Below, piece by piece: positions 1 to 8,389 of a stretch of DNA of 64,000 nucleotides (position 1 is its first letter; every line of letters starts with the position of its first letter). The stretch is from JAHFPN01 sp963765745. GTDB taxonomy: Bacteria; Pseudomonadota; Alphaproteobacteria; Rhizobiales; Xanthobacteraceae. The position numbers and the translations under genes are program-made. The stretch spans positions 682,001-746,000 of the forward strand of contig CAVXXM010000003.1 in NCBI GenBank assembly GCA_963765745.1, given 5' to 3'. The notes under the pieces are model-generated. The model was not told the DNA's origin. It did no database searches and was given only the letters and a program-made list of their open reading frames with translations.

Positions 1-566
1 GATGCCGAAGCCATGTTGAGCGCGGCACCCATGCCCTGCCCGATCTCCCGATACCAAGGCCCTTTTGCCTTCGCGATATCGATGCCGGCCGCCTTCCACA
101 GATTGAGCTCGGCGAAATGGGTTCCGCTTTGGTCGGCCCGGGAAATGAAAAGCGCTTCCGTAGCCCTGATTTTTCGCAAAGCGGCGAGAACGTCCCGCGT
201 TCCGGCGATGCGGGCCGGGTCGGATTTCGGGCCCACCAGGATGAAATCGTTGTACATGACCGGGTAGCGTTTGACGCCGTCGCCGTCGGCGACGAATTTC
301 TCCTCGAGCGGCTTGGCGTGCACGAAGACGACGTCCGCGTCGCCCCGGCGGCCGACATCGAGCGCCTGGCCGGTGCCGAGCGCGACCACCTTCACGTCGA
401 TGCCGGTCTTTTGCTTGAACAGCGGCAGGATGTGGCGGAACAGGCCGGAATTGTCGGTCGAGGTGGTGGAGGCGACGACGATCGAGCGCTCCTGCGCGAT
501 GACGGGCGACGGGCTGGCGAGCGCGGCAACGATCCCGGCGATCAGGGCGACACGACGAGACAACAT
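1..566 (-). CDS. tupA: Tungstate-type ABC transporter substrate-binding protein TupA, cut by window edge
   Basis: Periplasmic binding protein that would deliver tungstate (or molybdate) to the TupBC importer. The start codon is ATG at 566, followed by a hydrophobic signal peptide ending near SPVIAQ. The mature part opens with VVASTTSTDNSGL, the oxyanion-binding signature of TupA-type proteins, and continues with DADVVFVHA and ADQSGTHFAELN. About 188 residues lie inside the window, so the C-terminus is missing. It is the first gene of the leftward tupA-tupC-tupB neighbourhood. The family is clear from the motifs; tungstate rather than molybdate is inferred from the Tup-like signature and partners. 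Confidence 0.85.
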   Translation of the reverse strand, partial: MLSRRVALIAGIVAALASPSPVIAQERSIVVASTTSTDNSGLFRHILPLFKQKTGIDVKVVALGTGQALDVGRRGDADVVFVHAKPLEEKFVADGDGVKRYPVMYNDFILVGPKSDPARIAGTRDVLAALRKIRATEALFISRADQSGTHFAELNLWKAAGIDIAKAKGPWYREIGQGMGAALNMASA

Positions 567-593
567 GCTTTCCTCCTTCTGCGAGTGTTCGAT

Positions 594-1318
594 TCAGACG
601 AGCAGCTCGCCGGCCACGAACCGGCGCGCTTCGATGGTCTTGGGATTCGAGAAAAATGTTTCGGCCGGCGCGCTTTCGACCACGCGGCCGCGATGCAGCA
701 GCACGACTTCGCCGGCGAGACGGCGCGCCTGACCGAGATCGTGGGTGGCGATCACCACTTTGATGCCGCGGGCGGTGATGGCGCGGATCACGTCCTCGAC
801 CGCCTTGGTGGCGGCGGGATCGAGGCTCGCGGTCGGCTCGTCGAGAAACAGCACCGCCGGCTCCTTGGCCAGCGCGCGGGCGAGCGCGAGCCGCTGCTGC
901 TCGCCGCCGGACAGCTTGCGCGCGGGCCGCTCGCCGAGGCCCTTGAGGCCGACCAGCGCCAGAAGCTCGTCGCAACGCTTGCTGCGCTCTGTGCGAGGCA
1001 CACCGGCCGCCGCCAGCGCATAGCGCAGGTTGCCCGCCGTGCTCCGGCGCAGCATTACCGGCCGCTGGAACATGAGCGCGCGCCGCACCGGCGGCGTGTG
1101 CTCGACACCGCCCCAGCTCACGCGGCCGCGCGTGGGCTCGATCAGGCCCATGGCGAGGCGCAGCAGCGTCGTCTTGCCCGAGCCGTTCGGCCCGATCAGC
1201 GCGGTCGGCGCGCCGGCTGCGATCGTCAAAGATGATGCGATCGAGAACCGTGACCGCGCCCGCGAGTCAGGCTCACGTCTTCGAGGATGATGGGAAGCTC
1301 GCTCACGGGTGCGCGCAT
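594..1318 (-). CDS. tupC: Tungstate ABC transporter ATP-binding protein, two +1 frameshifts
   Basis: Cytoplasmic ATPase of the oxyanion importer. It has Walker A GPNGSGKTTLL, signature LSGGEQQRLALARALA, Walker B VLFLDEPTASLD and the H-loop VIATHDLGQ. The start is ATG 1318, four bases from the tupB stop. The first 30 codons need two single-base insertions removed, at about 1257 and about 1232, to join the N-terminus (ILEDVSLTR...GTVLDR) to the Walker A frame. The length modulo 3 agrees with two extra bases. Corrected length is about 240 residues, normal for the family. All catalytic motifs are intact, so sequence error is a likely explanation. Confidence 0.8.
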
Positions 1319-1321
1319 CTT

Positions 1322-2013
1322 CTATCCCGCGAAGCGCTGGCCGAGGCCGCGCGTGCCCCAGGCGAGCGCGTTGACGATCAGCACGATGGTCAAGAGCACG
1401 ATGCCCAGTCCGATGGCGAGCGGCAGATCGCCCTTGGAGGTTTCGAGCGCGATCGCCGTCGTCATGGTGCGGGTGAAGCCGTCGATATTGCCGCCGACGA
1501 TGATGACGGCGCCGACTTCCGCCGCGGCGCGGCCGAAACCGGCGAGCAGCGCCGTCACCAGGCTGAAGCGCGCGTCCCAGATCAGCGTCGCGATACGGCC
1601 GAGCGGTCCGACGCCCATGGCCGCGAGCTCGTCGCGGTATTCGAGCCACAGATCCTCGATCGTCTGGCGCGCGAGCGCGGCGATGATCGGCGCGATCAGG
1701 ATGGTCTGGGCGATGATCATCGCCTGCGGCGTGAAGAGTATTCCCCAGGAGCCGAGCGGACCGGAGCGCGACAGAGAAGGAACACCGCGAGCCCGACCAC
1801 GACCGGCGGCAGGCCCATGAGCGCATTGAGGGTGACGATGACGCCTTCGCGGCCGCGGAAGCGGGTCAGCGCAATCAGCGCGCCGAACGGCACGCCGATC
1901 AGCGCCGCGAGGATCGCGGCCGAAAGGCTCACGAGCAGCGACAGCCGGACGATCGCGTACAGAGCCGGGTCGCCGCTCAAGACGAGCTGCAGCGCCGAGG
2001 CGTTTTCGGGCAT
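1322..2013 (-). CDS. tupB: Tungstate ABC transporter permease, one frameshift
   Basis: Inner-membrane permease of the Tup importer, about 230 residues with several hydrophobic helices. The start ATG 2013 has a strong ribosome binding site (GGGAGGG, 4 bases upstream). The N-terminal half runs to about GLAVFLL. The C-terminal half (GPLGSWGILFTPQAMIIAQT, then EVGAVIIVGGNIDGFTRTM) lies in another frame, and the shift is near 1765-1770. The motif EYRDELAAMGVGPLG with the following helix is typical of TupB/CysT-like permeases. The gene is co-directional with tupC and tupA and divergent from the regulator at 2101. Confidence 0.8.
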
Positions 2014-2100
2014 TTTCCCTCCCTTCACGAAAAAGGGCATGGATTCCACTATCCGGCAAATTTCGTATAGGATGCAGTTTCACGCAGCTTGAAGCAGGCC

Positions 2101-2988
2101 ATGAACGAGTATCTGACCACGGCGGAAACCGCCCGCTACCTTCGTCTCGGCGAGCGCAAGCTCTACGAACTGGTCGCCCAGGGCCGCATTCCCTGCACCA
2201 AGGCGACCGGCAAGTGGCTGTTTCCAAAGTCGGCGCTCGACCGCTGGCTGGCGGCCGGGCTTCTGATCCCCGACGGCCTGGTCGCGAGCCCTGCCCCTGC
2301 GATCGTGGCCGGAAGTCACGACCCGCTGCTGGAATGGGCGTTGCGCGAAAGCGGTTCCGGGCTCGCGCTACTCGCCGAGGGCAGCGAGGCGGGCCTGCGC
2401 CGGCTCGCCGCCGGCGAAGCGATGGTCGCCGGAATTCATCTGCATCGCATCGAGGGCGAGGACGAGGACGCGAACCTGCAGGCGGTCGCGGTAGAGAGCG
2501 CGCTCGCCGACGCGGTGCTGATCGCCTGGGCGCGGCGCGAGCAAGGTTTGGTGCTGGCGCCGGGAAATCCGCTGAAGGTCAAGACGATCGCCGACGTCGC
2601 CAAGCGCGGCGCGCGCATGGTGGAGCGGCAGGCCGGCGCAGGCGCGCAGGCGCTGCTCTTGCGGCTTCTCCGCGCGGCCAAGCTCGAACTCACCGATTTG
2701 AAGCGCGCCAACGCCCCTGCCCGCACCGGCGACGATCTGGCGCTCGCGGTGCGCGAGGGCCGCGCCGATTGCGGCATCGCGACGCGCGCGGTCGCGGCGA
2801 CGCGCGGGCTCGAATTCGTTTCGCTGACCTGGGAGAGATTCGATCTCGTGCTGCGGCGGCGCGATTATTTCGAGCCGGGGCCGCAGGCGTTGTTCAAACT
2901 CGCCCGCGGCCCCGAATTCGCGTCCCGCGCCGCCGCGCTCGGCGGCTATGAAGTCGCCGACAGCGGCACGGTGTTGCTCAATCGCTAA
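2101..2988 (+). CDS. Excisionase-type helix-turn-helix regulator fused to a periplasmic-binding-like domain
   Basis: Probable one-component oxyanion regulator. Residues 1-55 form a MerR/excisionase-type DNA-binding fold (YLTTAETARYLRLGERKLYE, then GKWLFPKSALDRWL). Residues from about 75 to the end resemble a substrate-binding-protein domain. There is no signal peptide or membrane segment, so it should be cytoplasmic. It is transcribed divergently from the tup operon across an 87-base gap, which suggests it senses the transported oxyanion and controls tupABC. ATG 2101 begins the conserved part; a TTG at 2089 is an alternative. The ligand is inferred from context only. Confidence 0.75.
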   Translation: MNEYLTTAETARYLRLGERKLYELVAQGRIPCTKATGKWLFPKSALDRWLAAGLLIPDGLVASPAPAIVAGSHDPLLEWALRESGSGLALLAEGSEAGLRRLAAGEAMVAGIHLHRIEGEDEDANLQAVAVESALADAVLIAWARREQGLVLAPGNPLKVKTIADVAKRGARMVERQAGAGAQALLLRLLRAAKLELTDLKRANAPARTGDDLALAVREGRADCGIATRAVAATRGLEFVSLTWERFDLVLRRRDYFEPGPQALFKLARGPEFASRAAALGGYEVADSGTVLLNR

Positions 2989-2991
2989 GGC

Positions 2992-3705
2992 TCACGCCTT
3001 GTAGCGGCTTCCAACGTAGTCCCAGTTGATCAGGTTATCGAGCACGGCCTTCACGTGGTCGGTGCGGCGGTTCTCGTAGTCGAGATAATAGGCGTGCTCC
3101 CACACGTCGACTCCGATCAGCGCGTTCTTGCCGCTGGTGAGCGGGCCGTCGCCGCCGAACGTAGACATGAGTTCAACCTTGCCGCCGTCCTGCACCAGCC
3201 AGACCCAGCCCGAGCCGAACACGGTGCCCGAGGCCGCGGTCATGCGCTGCTTCAGGGTGTCGATGTTGCCGAAGGCCTCGTTGATCTTGGCCGCGAGTGC
3301 GGCGCCGGGGGCCTTCGCGCCGCCCGGCTTCAGCATGTTCCAGTAGAGCTCGTGGTTCCAGCACTGGCCGGCGTTGTTGAGGAAGCGCCGGTCGGTGTCC
3401 TTGGCGCCCTCGATCACGATCTGCTCGATGCTCATGGTCGCGTATTTGGTGTCCTTGGTGATGTTGTTGAGGTTCGCGTAGTAGCTGGCGTGGTGCCGGC
3501 CGTAATGCAGCTGGACCGTGCGGGTGCCGATCGTCGGCGCGAGCTGCGCCTCCATGAACGGCAGCGCCGGCTGCCTGAACGGCCCGGCCGGAGCCGCGGG
3601 CGCGGCGGGAGCCTGCGCCTGGGCGCGAATGATGGATGGGCTCGCGAACGTCGCGGCGGCGGTGGCGGTCGCCACGAATGCGCGGCGGGTGATCTTGGCG
3701 GACAT
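2992..3705 (-). CDS. Fe-type superoxide dismutase with a twin-arginine signal peptide
   Basis: Dismutates superoxide, probably in the periplasm. The N-terminus has a Tat motif (ITRRAFVATA) and an Ala-rich cleavage region before residue 45. The metal ligands can be read in HYGRHHASYY (His), WNHELYW (His) and DVWEHAYYLDY (Asp and His). A Gln sits in the NAGQCWNHE segment, where Fe-SODs carry their active-site Gln, and the usual Mn-SOD Gln in the C-terminal domain is absent, so iron is the likelier metal. It is 237 residues with the leader. Folded export by Tat fits a pre-loaded metal enzyme, and tatABC is also in this window. Confidence 0.88.
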   Translation of the reverse strand: MSAKITRRAFVATATAAATFASPSIIRAQAQAPAAPAAPAGPFRQPALPFMEAQLAPTIGTRTVQLHYGRHHASYYANLNNITKDTKYATMSIEQIVIEGAKDTDRRFLNNAGQCWNHELYWNMLKPGGAKAPGAALAAKINEAFGNIDTLKQRMTAASGTVFGSGWVWLVQDGGKVELMSTFGGDGPLTSGKNALIGVDVWEHAYYLDYENRRTDHVKAVLDNLINWDYVGSRYKA

Positions 3706-3865
3706 GACTTCCTCCCTGTGGCGCTCAGGGTTGTTCGGAAGCCAAAACGCCTCCGGAGCGCCGGTGAAATTAGGTCCGAGTCTATCGGAGGCAGGGGTTT
3801 CGGCAAGGCGGCGATAGGCTATGGCTATCGTTCTGCCGCATCACGATTTCGCGCGCGGCGGCCCG

Positions 3866-5032
3866 TCAGGCGGGCAGCGCGGTCTCCACCAGGCGGACCC
3901 AGTAGGAGCTGCCGAACGGGATCGCCGCGTCGTTGAAGTCATAGGCCGGGTGGTGGATCGGCGCGGTGTCGCCGTTGCCCATGAAGATGAACGCGCCGGG
4001 GCGCGCCTGCAGCATGAAGGCGAAGTCCTCCCCGCCCATGACCGGAACCGTCGCGGGGTTCACCTGCGCCGCGCCCGCGACTTCGCGGGCGACCGAGACG
4101 GCGAAATCGGTGGCGCCGGGATCGTTGACCACCACCGGATAGTCGCGGCTGTAGAGCACTTTGGCCTTGGCGCCGTGCAGGCGGGCGACGCCCTCGGCGA
4201 TCTCGACGATGCGCTTCTCCAAAAGATCGCGCGTTTCCGCCTTGAGCGAGCGCGCGGTGCCGCGCAGCAGCGCGCTCTGCGGGATCACGTTGTCGGTGAA
4301 GCCGGCCTGGAACAGCGTGATCGAGACCACCGCGCTCTCGAGCGGATCGACATTGCGCGAAACGATCTGCTGCAAGGCGCTCACGATCTCGGACCCGACC
4401 AGCACCGTATCGATCGCGATATGCGGACGCGCGGCGTGGCCGCCGACGCCCTCGACTTCGATGGTGAGGCGGTCGGCCGCGGCCATGAGCGGGCCCGGAC
4501 GGATCGCGAAGTTGCCGACCGGCAGACCCGGATAATTATGCAGACCGAACACTTCGTCGATCTTGAAACGGTCGAACAGGCCGTCGTCGATCATGGCCTT
4601 GGCGCCGGCGCCGCCCTCTTCGGCGGGCTGGAAGATGACGACCGCGGTGCCGTCGAAATTGCGCGTGTCGCAAAGATGCCGCGCGGCGCCGAGCAACATC
4701 GCGGTGTGACCGTCGTGGCCGCAGGCGTGCATCTTGCCCGGATTCTTCGAGGCGTAAGGCAGGCCGGTGGCCTCCTCGATCGGCAGCGCATCCATGTCGG
4801 CGCGCAGCCCCACGGTCTTGCCGCTCTCCTTCTTGCGGCCGCGGATCACGCCGACCACGCCGGTGCGGCCGATGCCGGTGGCGACCTCGTCGCAGCCGAA
4901 GGATTTCAGCTTGTCGGCGACCTTGGCGGCGGTGCGGTGCACCTCGTAGAGCAGCTCCGGATCGCTGTGGAAATCGCGCCGCCAGGTGGCGACTTCCTCG
5001 GCGCGGTCGGCAACGCGGTTGATGACGGGCAT
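3866..5032 (-). CDS. M20-family metal-dependent amidohydrolase (hippurate hydrolase-like)
   Basis: Cytoplasmic zinc or cobalt hydrolase that removes acyl groups from N-acyl amino acids or related amides. Motifs are HACGHDGHTAML, FQPAEEGGAGAKAMIDDG (catalytic Glu), FGLHNYPGLPVG and VMGGEDFAFML. It is about 388 residues, normal for the family. The start ATG 5032 is preceded by GAGGAG, while the reading frame extends slightly further to a weaker start. The exact substrate cannot be told from sequence. It stands alone between the SOD and tRNA-Lys. Confidence 0.85.
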   Translation of the reverse strand: MPVINRVADRAEEVATWRRDFHSDPELLYEVHRTAAKVADKLKSFGCDEVATGIGRTGVVGVIRGRKKESGKTVGLRADMDALPIEEATGLPYASKNPGKMHACGHDGHTAMLLGAARHLCDTRNFDGTAVVIFQPAEEGGAGAKAMIDDGLFDRFKIDEVFGLHNYPGLPVGNFAIRPGPLMAAADRLTIEVEGVGGHAARPHIAIDTVLVGSEIVSALQQIVSRNVDPLESAVVSITLFQAGFTDNVIPQSALLRGTARSLKAETRDLLEKRIVEIAEGVARLHGAKAKVLYSRDYPVVVNDPGATDFAVSVAREVAGAAQVNPATVPVMGGEDFAFMLQARPGAFIFMGNGDTAPIHHPAYDFNDAAIPFGSSYWVRLVETALPA

Positions 5033-5177
5033 GCGAAAACTCCTCGTCCAACCATGTAGCCGGACGCCGGGGCGGGTCAATGGCCGCGCGGAATCAGGCT
5101 TTCGGACGGATGAAGAGGGTGGCGCACGCGCACCGGCTATTGACGCGAATCCGGCGCCCCCATACCTGTCGCGGCCA

Positions 5178-5252
5178 GGGCCCGTAGCTCAGTGGTAGAG
5201 CACGTGACTTTTAATCACGGTGTCGATGGTTCGATCCCATCCGGGCTCACCA
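5178..5252 (+). tRNA. tRNA-Lys (anticodon TTT)
   Basis: A full cloverleaf can be drawn. The acceptor stem pairs GGGCCCG with CGGGCTC (one G-U pair), the D arm contains GTAGCTCAGTGGTAGAGC, the anticodon stem pairs CGTGA with TCACG around loop CTTTTAA, and the T arm contains GGTTCGATCCC. The CCA end is encoded. The 3' half overlaps the antisense 3' end of tgt. Confidence 0.95.
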
Positions 5253-6352
5253 CTTCCCAGCGCGCGCGGGTCTCGGCGGCGAAATCGGCGAAGCGCTTGG
5301 CGCTGATCGCGCTGGCGGATGCCCTCCATCAGCTCCTGATAATAGGCGACATTGGCCCAGGTGAGCAGCATGGCGCCGAGCGTCTCGTTGGCCTTCACCA
5401 GATGATGCAGATAGGCGCGCGAATAGTCGCGCGCGGCCGGGCACGTGCTCTCCTCGTCGAGCGGCTGCGGGTCGTCGGCGTGGCGGGCGTTCTTCAAGTT
5501 GAGCTTGCCGAAGCGGGTATAGGCGAGCGCGTGGCGGCCGGCGCGGGTCGGCAGCACGCAATCGAACATGTCGATGCCGCGCTCGACGGCGCCGAGAATA
5601 TCGTCGGGCTCGCCGACGCCCATCAAATAGCGCGGCCGGTCCGCCGGCAGTTCCGGCACCGTGACTTCGAGCGTCCGGTACATGACCTGCTGCGGCTCGC
5701 CGACCGCGAGACCGCCGATGGCGTAGCCGTCGAACCCGATGCCCACGAGCTCGCGCGCGGAGCGCCGGCGCAGCTCCGGCGAGACTCCGCCCTGCACGAT
5801 GCCGAACAGCGCGCGGCCGGGCGACGTGCCGAAAGCGCGTTTGCAGCGCTCGGCCCAGCGCAAGGAGAGCATCATGGCTCGCTCCACCTCCGCTTCGGGC
5901 GCGGGTAAGCGGATGCATTCGTCGAGCTGCATGGAAATATCGGCCCCTAACAGCCGCTGGATCTCGATGGCGCGTTCGGGCGTCAGCTCCACCATGTCGC
6001 CGTCGAGGTGCGAGCGGAAGGTGACGCCGCTCTCCTCCACCTTGCGCAGCTTCGATAGCGACATGACCTGAAAGCCGCCGGAGTCGGTCAGGATCGGCTG
6101 CGGCCAGCGCATGAACGCGTGCAGGCCGCCGAGCGCGGCGATGCGTTCGGCGCCGGGGCGCAGCATCAAATGATAAGTGTTGGCGAGCACGATGTCGGCG
6201 CCGGCCGCGCGCACGTGCTCCGGCAGCATCGCCTTGACGGTCGCGGCGGTGCCGACCGGCATGAAGGCGGGCGTGCGGATTTTCCCGCGCGGGGTGTCGA
6301 TCTCGCCGCGGCGCGCGGCGCCGTCGGTGGCGAGGATGGAAAAGCGGAACAA
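5215..6352 (-). CDS. tgt: tRNA-guanine transglycosylase, +1 frameshift near C-terminus
   Basis: Exchanges guanine 34 for preQ1 in tRNAs with GUN anticodons, in the queuosine pathway together with queA close by. Motifs are DSGGFQVMSLSKLRKVEESG, QLDECIRLP, GYAIGGLAVGE and the nucleophile segment FDCVLPTRAGRHA. The zinc region reads EESTCPAARDYSRAYLHH, so only one of the three usual cysteines is present. One extra base near 5308 shifts the last 30 codons; removing it gives ...FADFAAETRARWEV and a stop at 5215, inside the antisense strand of tRNA-Lys. Read literally, the uncorrected frame ends near 5189. Confidence 0.88.
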
Positions 6353-6359
6353 GGCGGGT

Positions 6360-6695
6360 TTACTCGGACAGGACGTCGATTTTGACGATCTTATATTCGT
6401 ATTCCGTTTCCTTCGACGTCACCTTGAAGGCGGCGCCCATTTCGATCTTCTTCTCGCGCAGGTCCGTCTGCCACCAGCGGTCCTCCTCGTTCTCATAGGC
6501 GGCGCCGAAGTCCATGCTGCCATCGGCGACCAGCGCGAACGGATAGCACTGGCCATCATTCTCTGGCCGGCCCGACAGGCCGTACATATAAAAGTCTCCG
6601 GTGGTCTTGCTCGTGCCGTCGAGCAGGAGATCGAAACTCAGCGGATATTCGTCCTTGTCCTCGACGGACTCGGCTGCGACGCGGACATACTTCAT
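6360..6695 (-). CDS. Conserved hypothetical protein between queA and tgt
   Basis: A 111-residue acidic soluble protein of unrecognised family, rich in Tyr, Asp and Glu, with GDFYMYGLSGRPEN and EENEEDRW-like stretches. There is no signal peptide or membrane helix. It is co-directional with queA (ends 6719) and tgt (starts 6352), with gaps of only 7 and 23 bases, so it is probably part of the same transcript. A role linked to queuosine synthesis is guilt by association only. Confidence 0.65.
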   Translation of the reverse strand: MKYVRVAAESVEDKDEYPLSFDLLLDGTSKTTGDFYMYGLSGRPENDGQCYPFALVADGSMDFGAAYENEEDRWWQTDLREKKIEMGAAFKVTSKETEYEYKIVKIDVLSE

Positions 6696-6718
6696 GGCGT
6701 TCCCCCTCTTGGCGGCGG

Positions 6719-7810
6719 TCAGGTGGTCGGCGTGGCCTCGGGAAATAGCAGGCAGGCGTCGCCGTAGGAATAGAAGCGATAGCCGTTGTCGATGGCGTGC
6801 GCATAGGCGCGCTGCATGCGCTCCAGGCCGGAAAATGCCGCGACCAGCATGAACAGCGTCGAGCGCGGCAGGTGGAAATTGGTCAGCAGCGCGTCCACGG
6901 CGCGGAATTTGTAGCCGGGCGTGATGAACAGCGAGGTCGGGCCGGAAAAGGGCTTGAGCTTGCCCTCCTCGCCGGCCGCGGATTCAAGCAGCCGCAACGC
7001 CGTGGTGCCGACCGCGACGATGCGGCCGCCGCGCTCGCGCACACTGTTCAAGGTGTCGGCCGTGGCCTTGGAGATCTCGCCGTGCTCCGGGTGCATGCGA
7101 TGGCCCGTGGTGTCCTCGCTCTTCACCGGAAGAAACGTGCCGGCGCCGACATGCAGCGTCACGCGCGCGAGGACGACGCCCTGCGCCTCGATGCGCTTGA
7201 GCAGTTCCGGCGTGAAATGCAGGCCCGCGGTGGGCGCGGCGACCGAGCCGGCGTGCGCGGCATAGACGGTCTGGTAGTCGGTGCGATCCTGCTCGTCGTC
7301 GGCGCGGCGCGCTGCGATGTAGGGCGGCAGCGGCACGTGGCCGAGCGTCTCGATCGCTTCCTCGAGCACCGGCCCATGGAAATCGAAGCGCAGCAGCACC
7401 TCGCCGCCCTCGCCTTTCTCCTCGACCATGGCGTCGAGATTGCCGAGCAGGCACACGCGGCCTTCATGACCGAAGCGGATGCGGTCGCCGGGCTGCAGGC
7501 GCTTGGCGGGCTTCACCAGCGCCAGCCAGGAATCCTCGCCGCGCCGCTCGATGAGCGTGGCTTCGATTTTAGCGGAGCCATCGTCGCGCGTGCGCACGCC
7601 CTCTAACCGCGCCGGGATCACTTTCGTGTCATTCAGCACAAGTGCGTCGCCGGGGCGCAGGAATTCGGGCAGGTCGCGGAGCGTACGATCCTCGAATTCG
7701 GGGCCTGTGCCCGGGCGCACAATGAGCAGCCGTGCTGCGTCGCGCGGCGATACGGGCCGCAGCGCGATGCGGTCCGCGGGCAATTGGTAGTCGAACAGGT
7801 CGGTGCGCAC
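6719..7810 (-). CDS. queA: S-adenosylmethionine:tRNA ribosyltransferase-isomerase
   Basis: Transfers and isomerises the ribosyl part of S-adenosylmethionine onto preQ1-tRNA to make epoxyqueuosine. It is 363 residues, full length and uninterrupted. Family motifs are FDYQLPADRIALRP at the start, LNDTKVIPARL, PTAGLHFTPELL and LPRSTLFMLVAAF. The start ATG 7810 places the conserved N-terminus MRTDLFDYQLP at residue 1. It lies upstream of the small protein and tgt in one leftward cluster for queuosine modification. Confidence 0.95.
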   Translation of the reverse strand: MRTDLFDYQLPADRIALRPVSPRDAARLLIVRPGTGPEFEDRTLRDLPEFLRPGDALVLNDTKVIPARLEGVRTRDDGSAKIEATLIERRGEDSWLALVKPAKRLQPGDRIRFGHEGRVCLLGNLDAMVEEKGEGGEVLLRFDFHGPVLEEAIETLGHVPLPPYIAARRADDEQDRTDYQTVYAAHAGSVAAPTAGLHFTPELLKRIEAQGVVLARVTLHVGAGTFLPVKSEDTTGHRMHPEHGEISKATADTLNSVRERGGRIVAVGTTALRLLESAAGEEGKLKPFSGPTSLFITPGYKFRAVDALLTNFHLPRSTLFMLVAAFSGLERMQRAYAHAIDNGYRFYSYGDACLLFPEATPTT

Positions 7811-7962
7811 GGGTAACTCTACCTGATTGTCTTCGCCGTTTGACCGAACGACGCCAAGGGTTTGCGAGAACCAGTTATTCAGTCGGCGTTCAGAAACCGG
7901 CCCTTACCGTGCGTCCGTTCCGAGCTGCCGCAAGGCGGTCACTCATACAGGAGAGCGCATCA

Positions 7963-8271
7963 ATGTCGCGCACTAGGTCGTTTCTAGCCGTCGCGGTCGC
8001 GGCCGGCTTTCTCGCCGCGGGTCTGGCGTTTACCCAAATTCCGAGCACCTACGCCAAGGACGTGGCGGTGGCTGCTTCCGACAAGGCTATGGCAAAGAAA
8101 AAGGCCGCTGAAGAGCGGGCCATGAAGAAGAAGGCAGCGGCCGACGCAGCCGCAGCGAAGAAGAAGGCGGCCGCCGATGCAAAGGCCGCGAAAAAGAAAG
8201 CGGCTGCCGATGCCGCCGCGGCGAAGAAGAAAGCGGCCGCCGATAAGAAGGCTATGGCGAAAAAGAAGTAA
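7963..8271 (+). CDS. Small exported Lys/Ala-repeat protein
   Basis: A 102-residue protein with an N-terminal signal peptide (hydrophobic stretch AVAVAAGFLAAGLAF, cleavage near TYAKD). The remainder is a low-complexity repeat alternating KKKAAAD and AAAAKKK units, giving an extremely basic, helix-prone tail. ATG 7963 was chosen because it follows a good ribosome binding site (AGGAGAG) and begins the signal peptide. The composition resembles histone H1-like or PHA-granule-type basic proteins, but the leader implies export. Function unknown. It is followed by a strong terminator-like palindrome. Confidence 0.75.
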   Translation: MSRTRSFLAVAVAAGFLAAGLAFTQIPSTYAKDVAVAASDKAMAKKKAAEERAMKKKAAADAAAAKKKAAADAKAAKKKAAADAAAAKKKAAADKKAMAKKK

Positions 8272-8287
8272 GCAGCAGGTACCGATT

Positions 8288-8389
8288 GACCCTCTCCCCT
8301 GCCGAAGTCGGATATTTCCGACTTCGGCCATTCCAAAATGCCCAACTCGGGCAAGCCCGAGTTGGGGGTGGGAGAGGGTCCATTTTTTT
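8288..8389. terminator. Cloverleaf-like palindromic element with T-tract
   Basis: Two perfect hairpins sit inside an outer stem. GCCGAAGTCGG...CCGACTTCGGC spans 8301-8328, CCCAACTCGGG...CCCGAGTTGGG spans 8341-8366, and GACCCTCTCCC (8288) pairs with GGGAGAGGGTC (ending 8380). A run of seven Ts follows. It lies between the ends of two convergent genes, so it probably works as a bidirectional terminator. The layout also resembles dispersed rhizobial palindromic repeats. Confidence 0.75.

Noticed and set aside
117..1235. Long plus-strand frame opposite tupA/tupC
   Set aside because: Antisense shadow of the ABC transporter genes, which carry clear Walker and binding-protein motifs.
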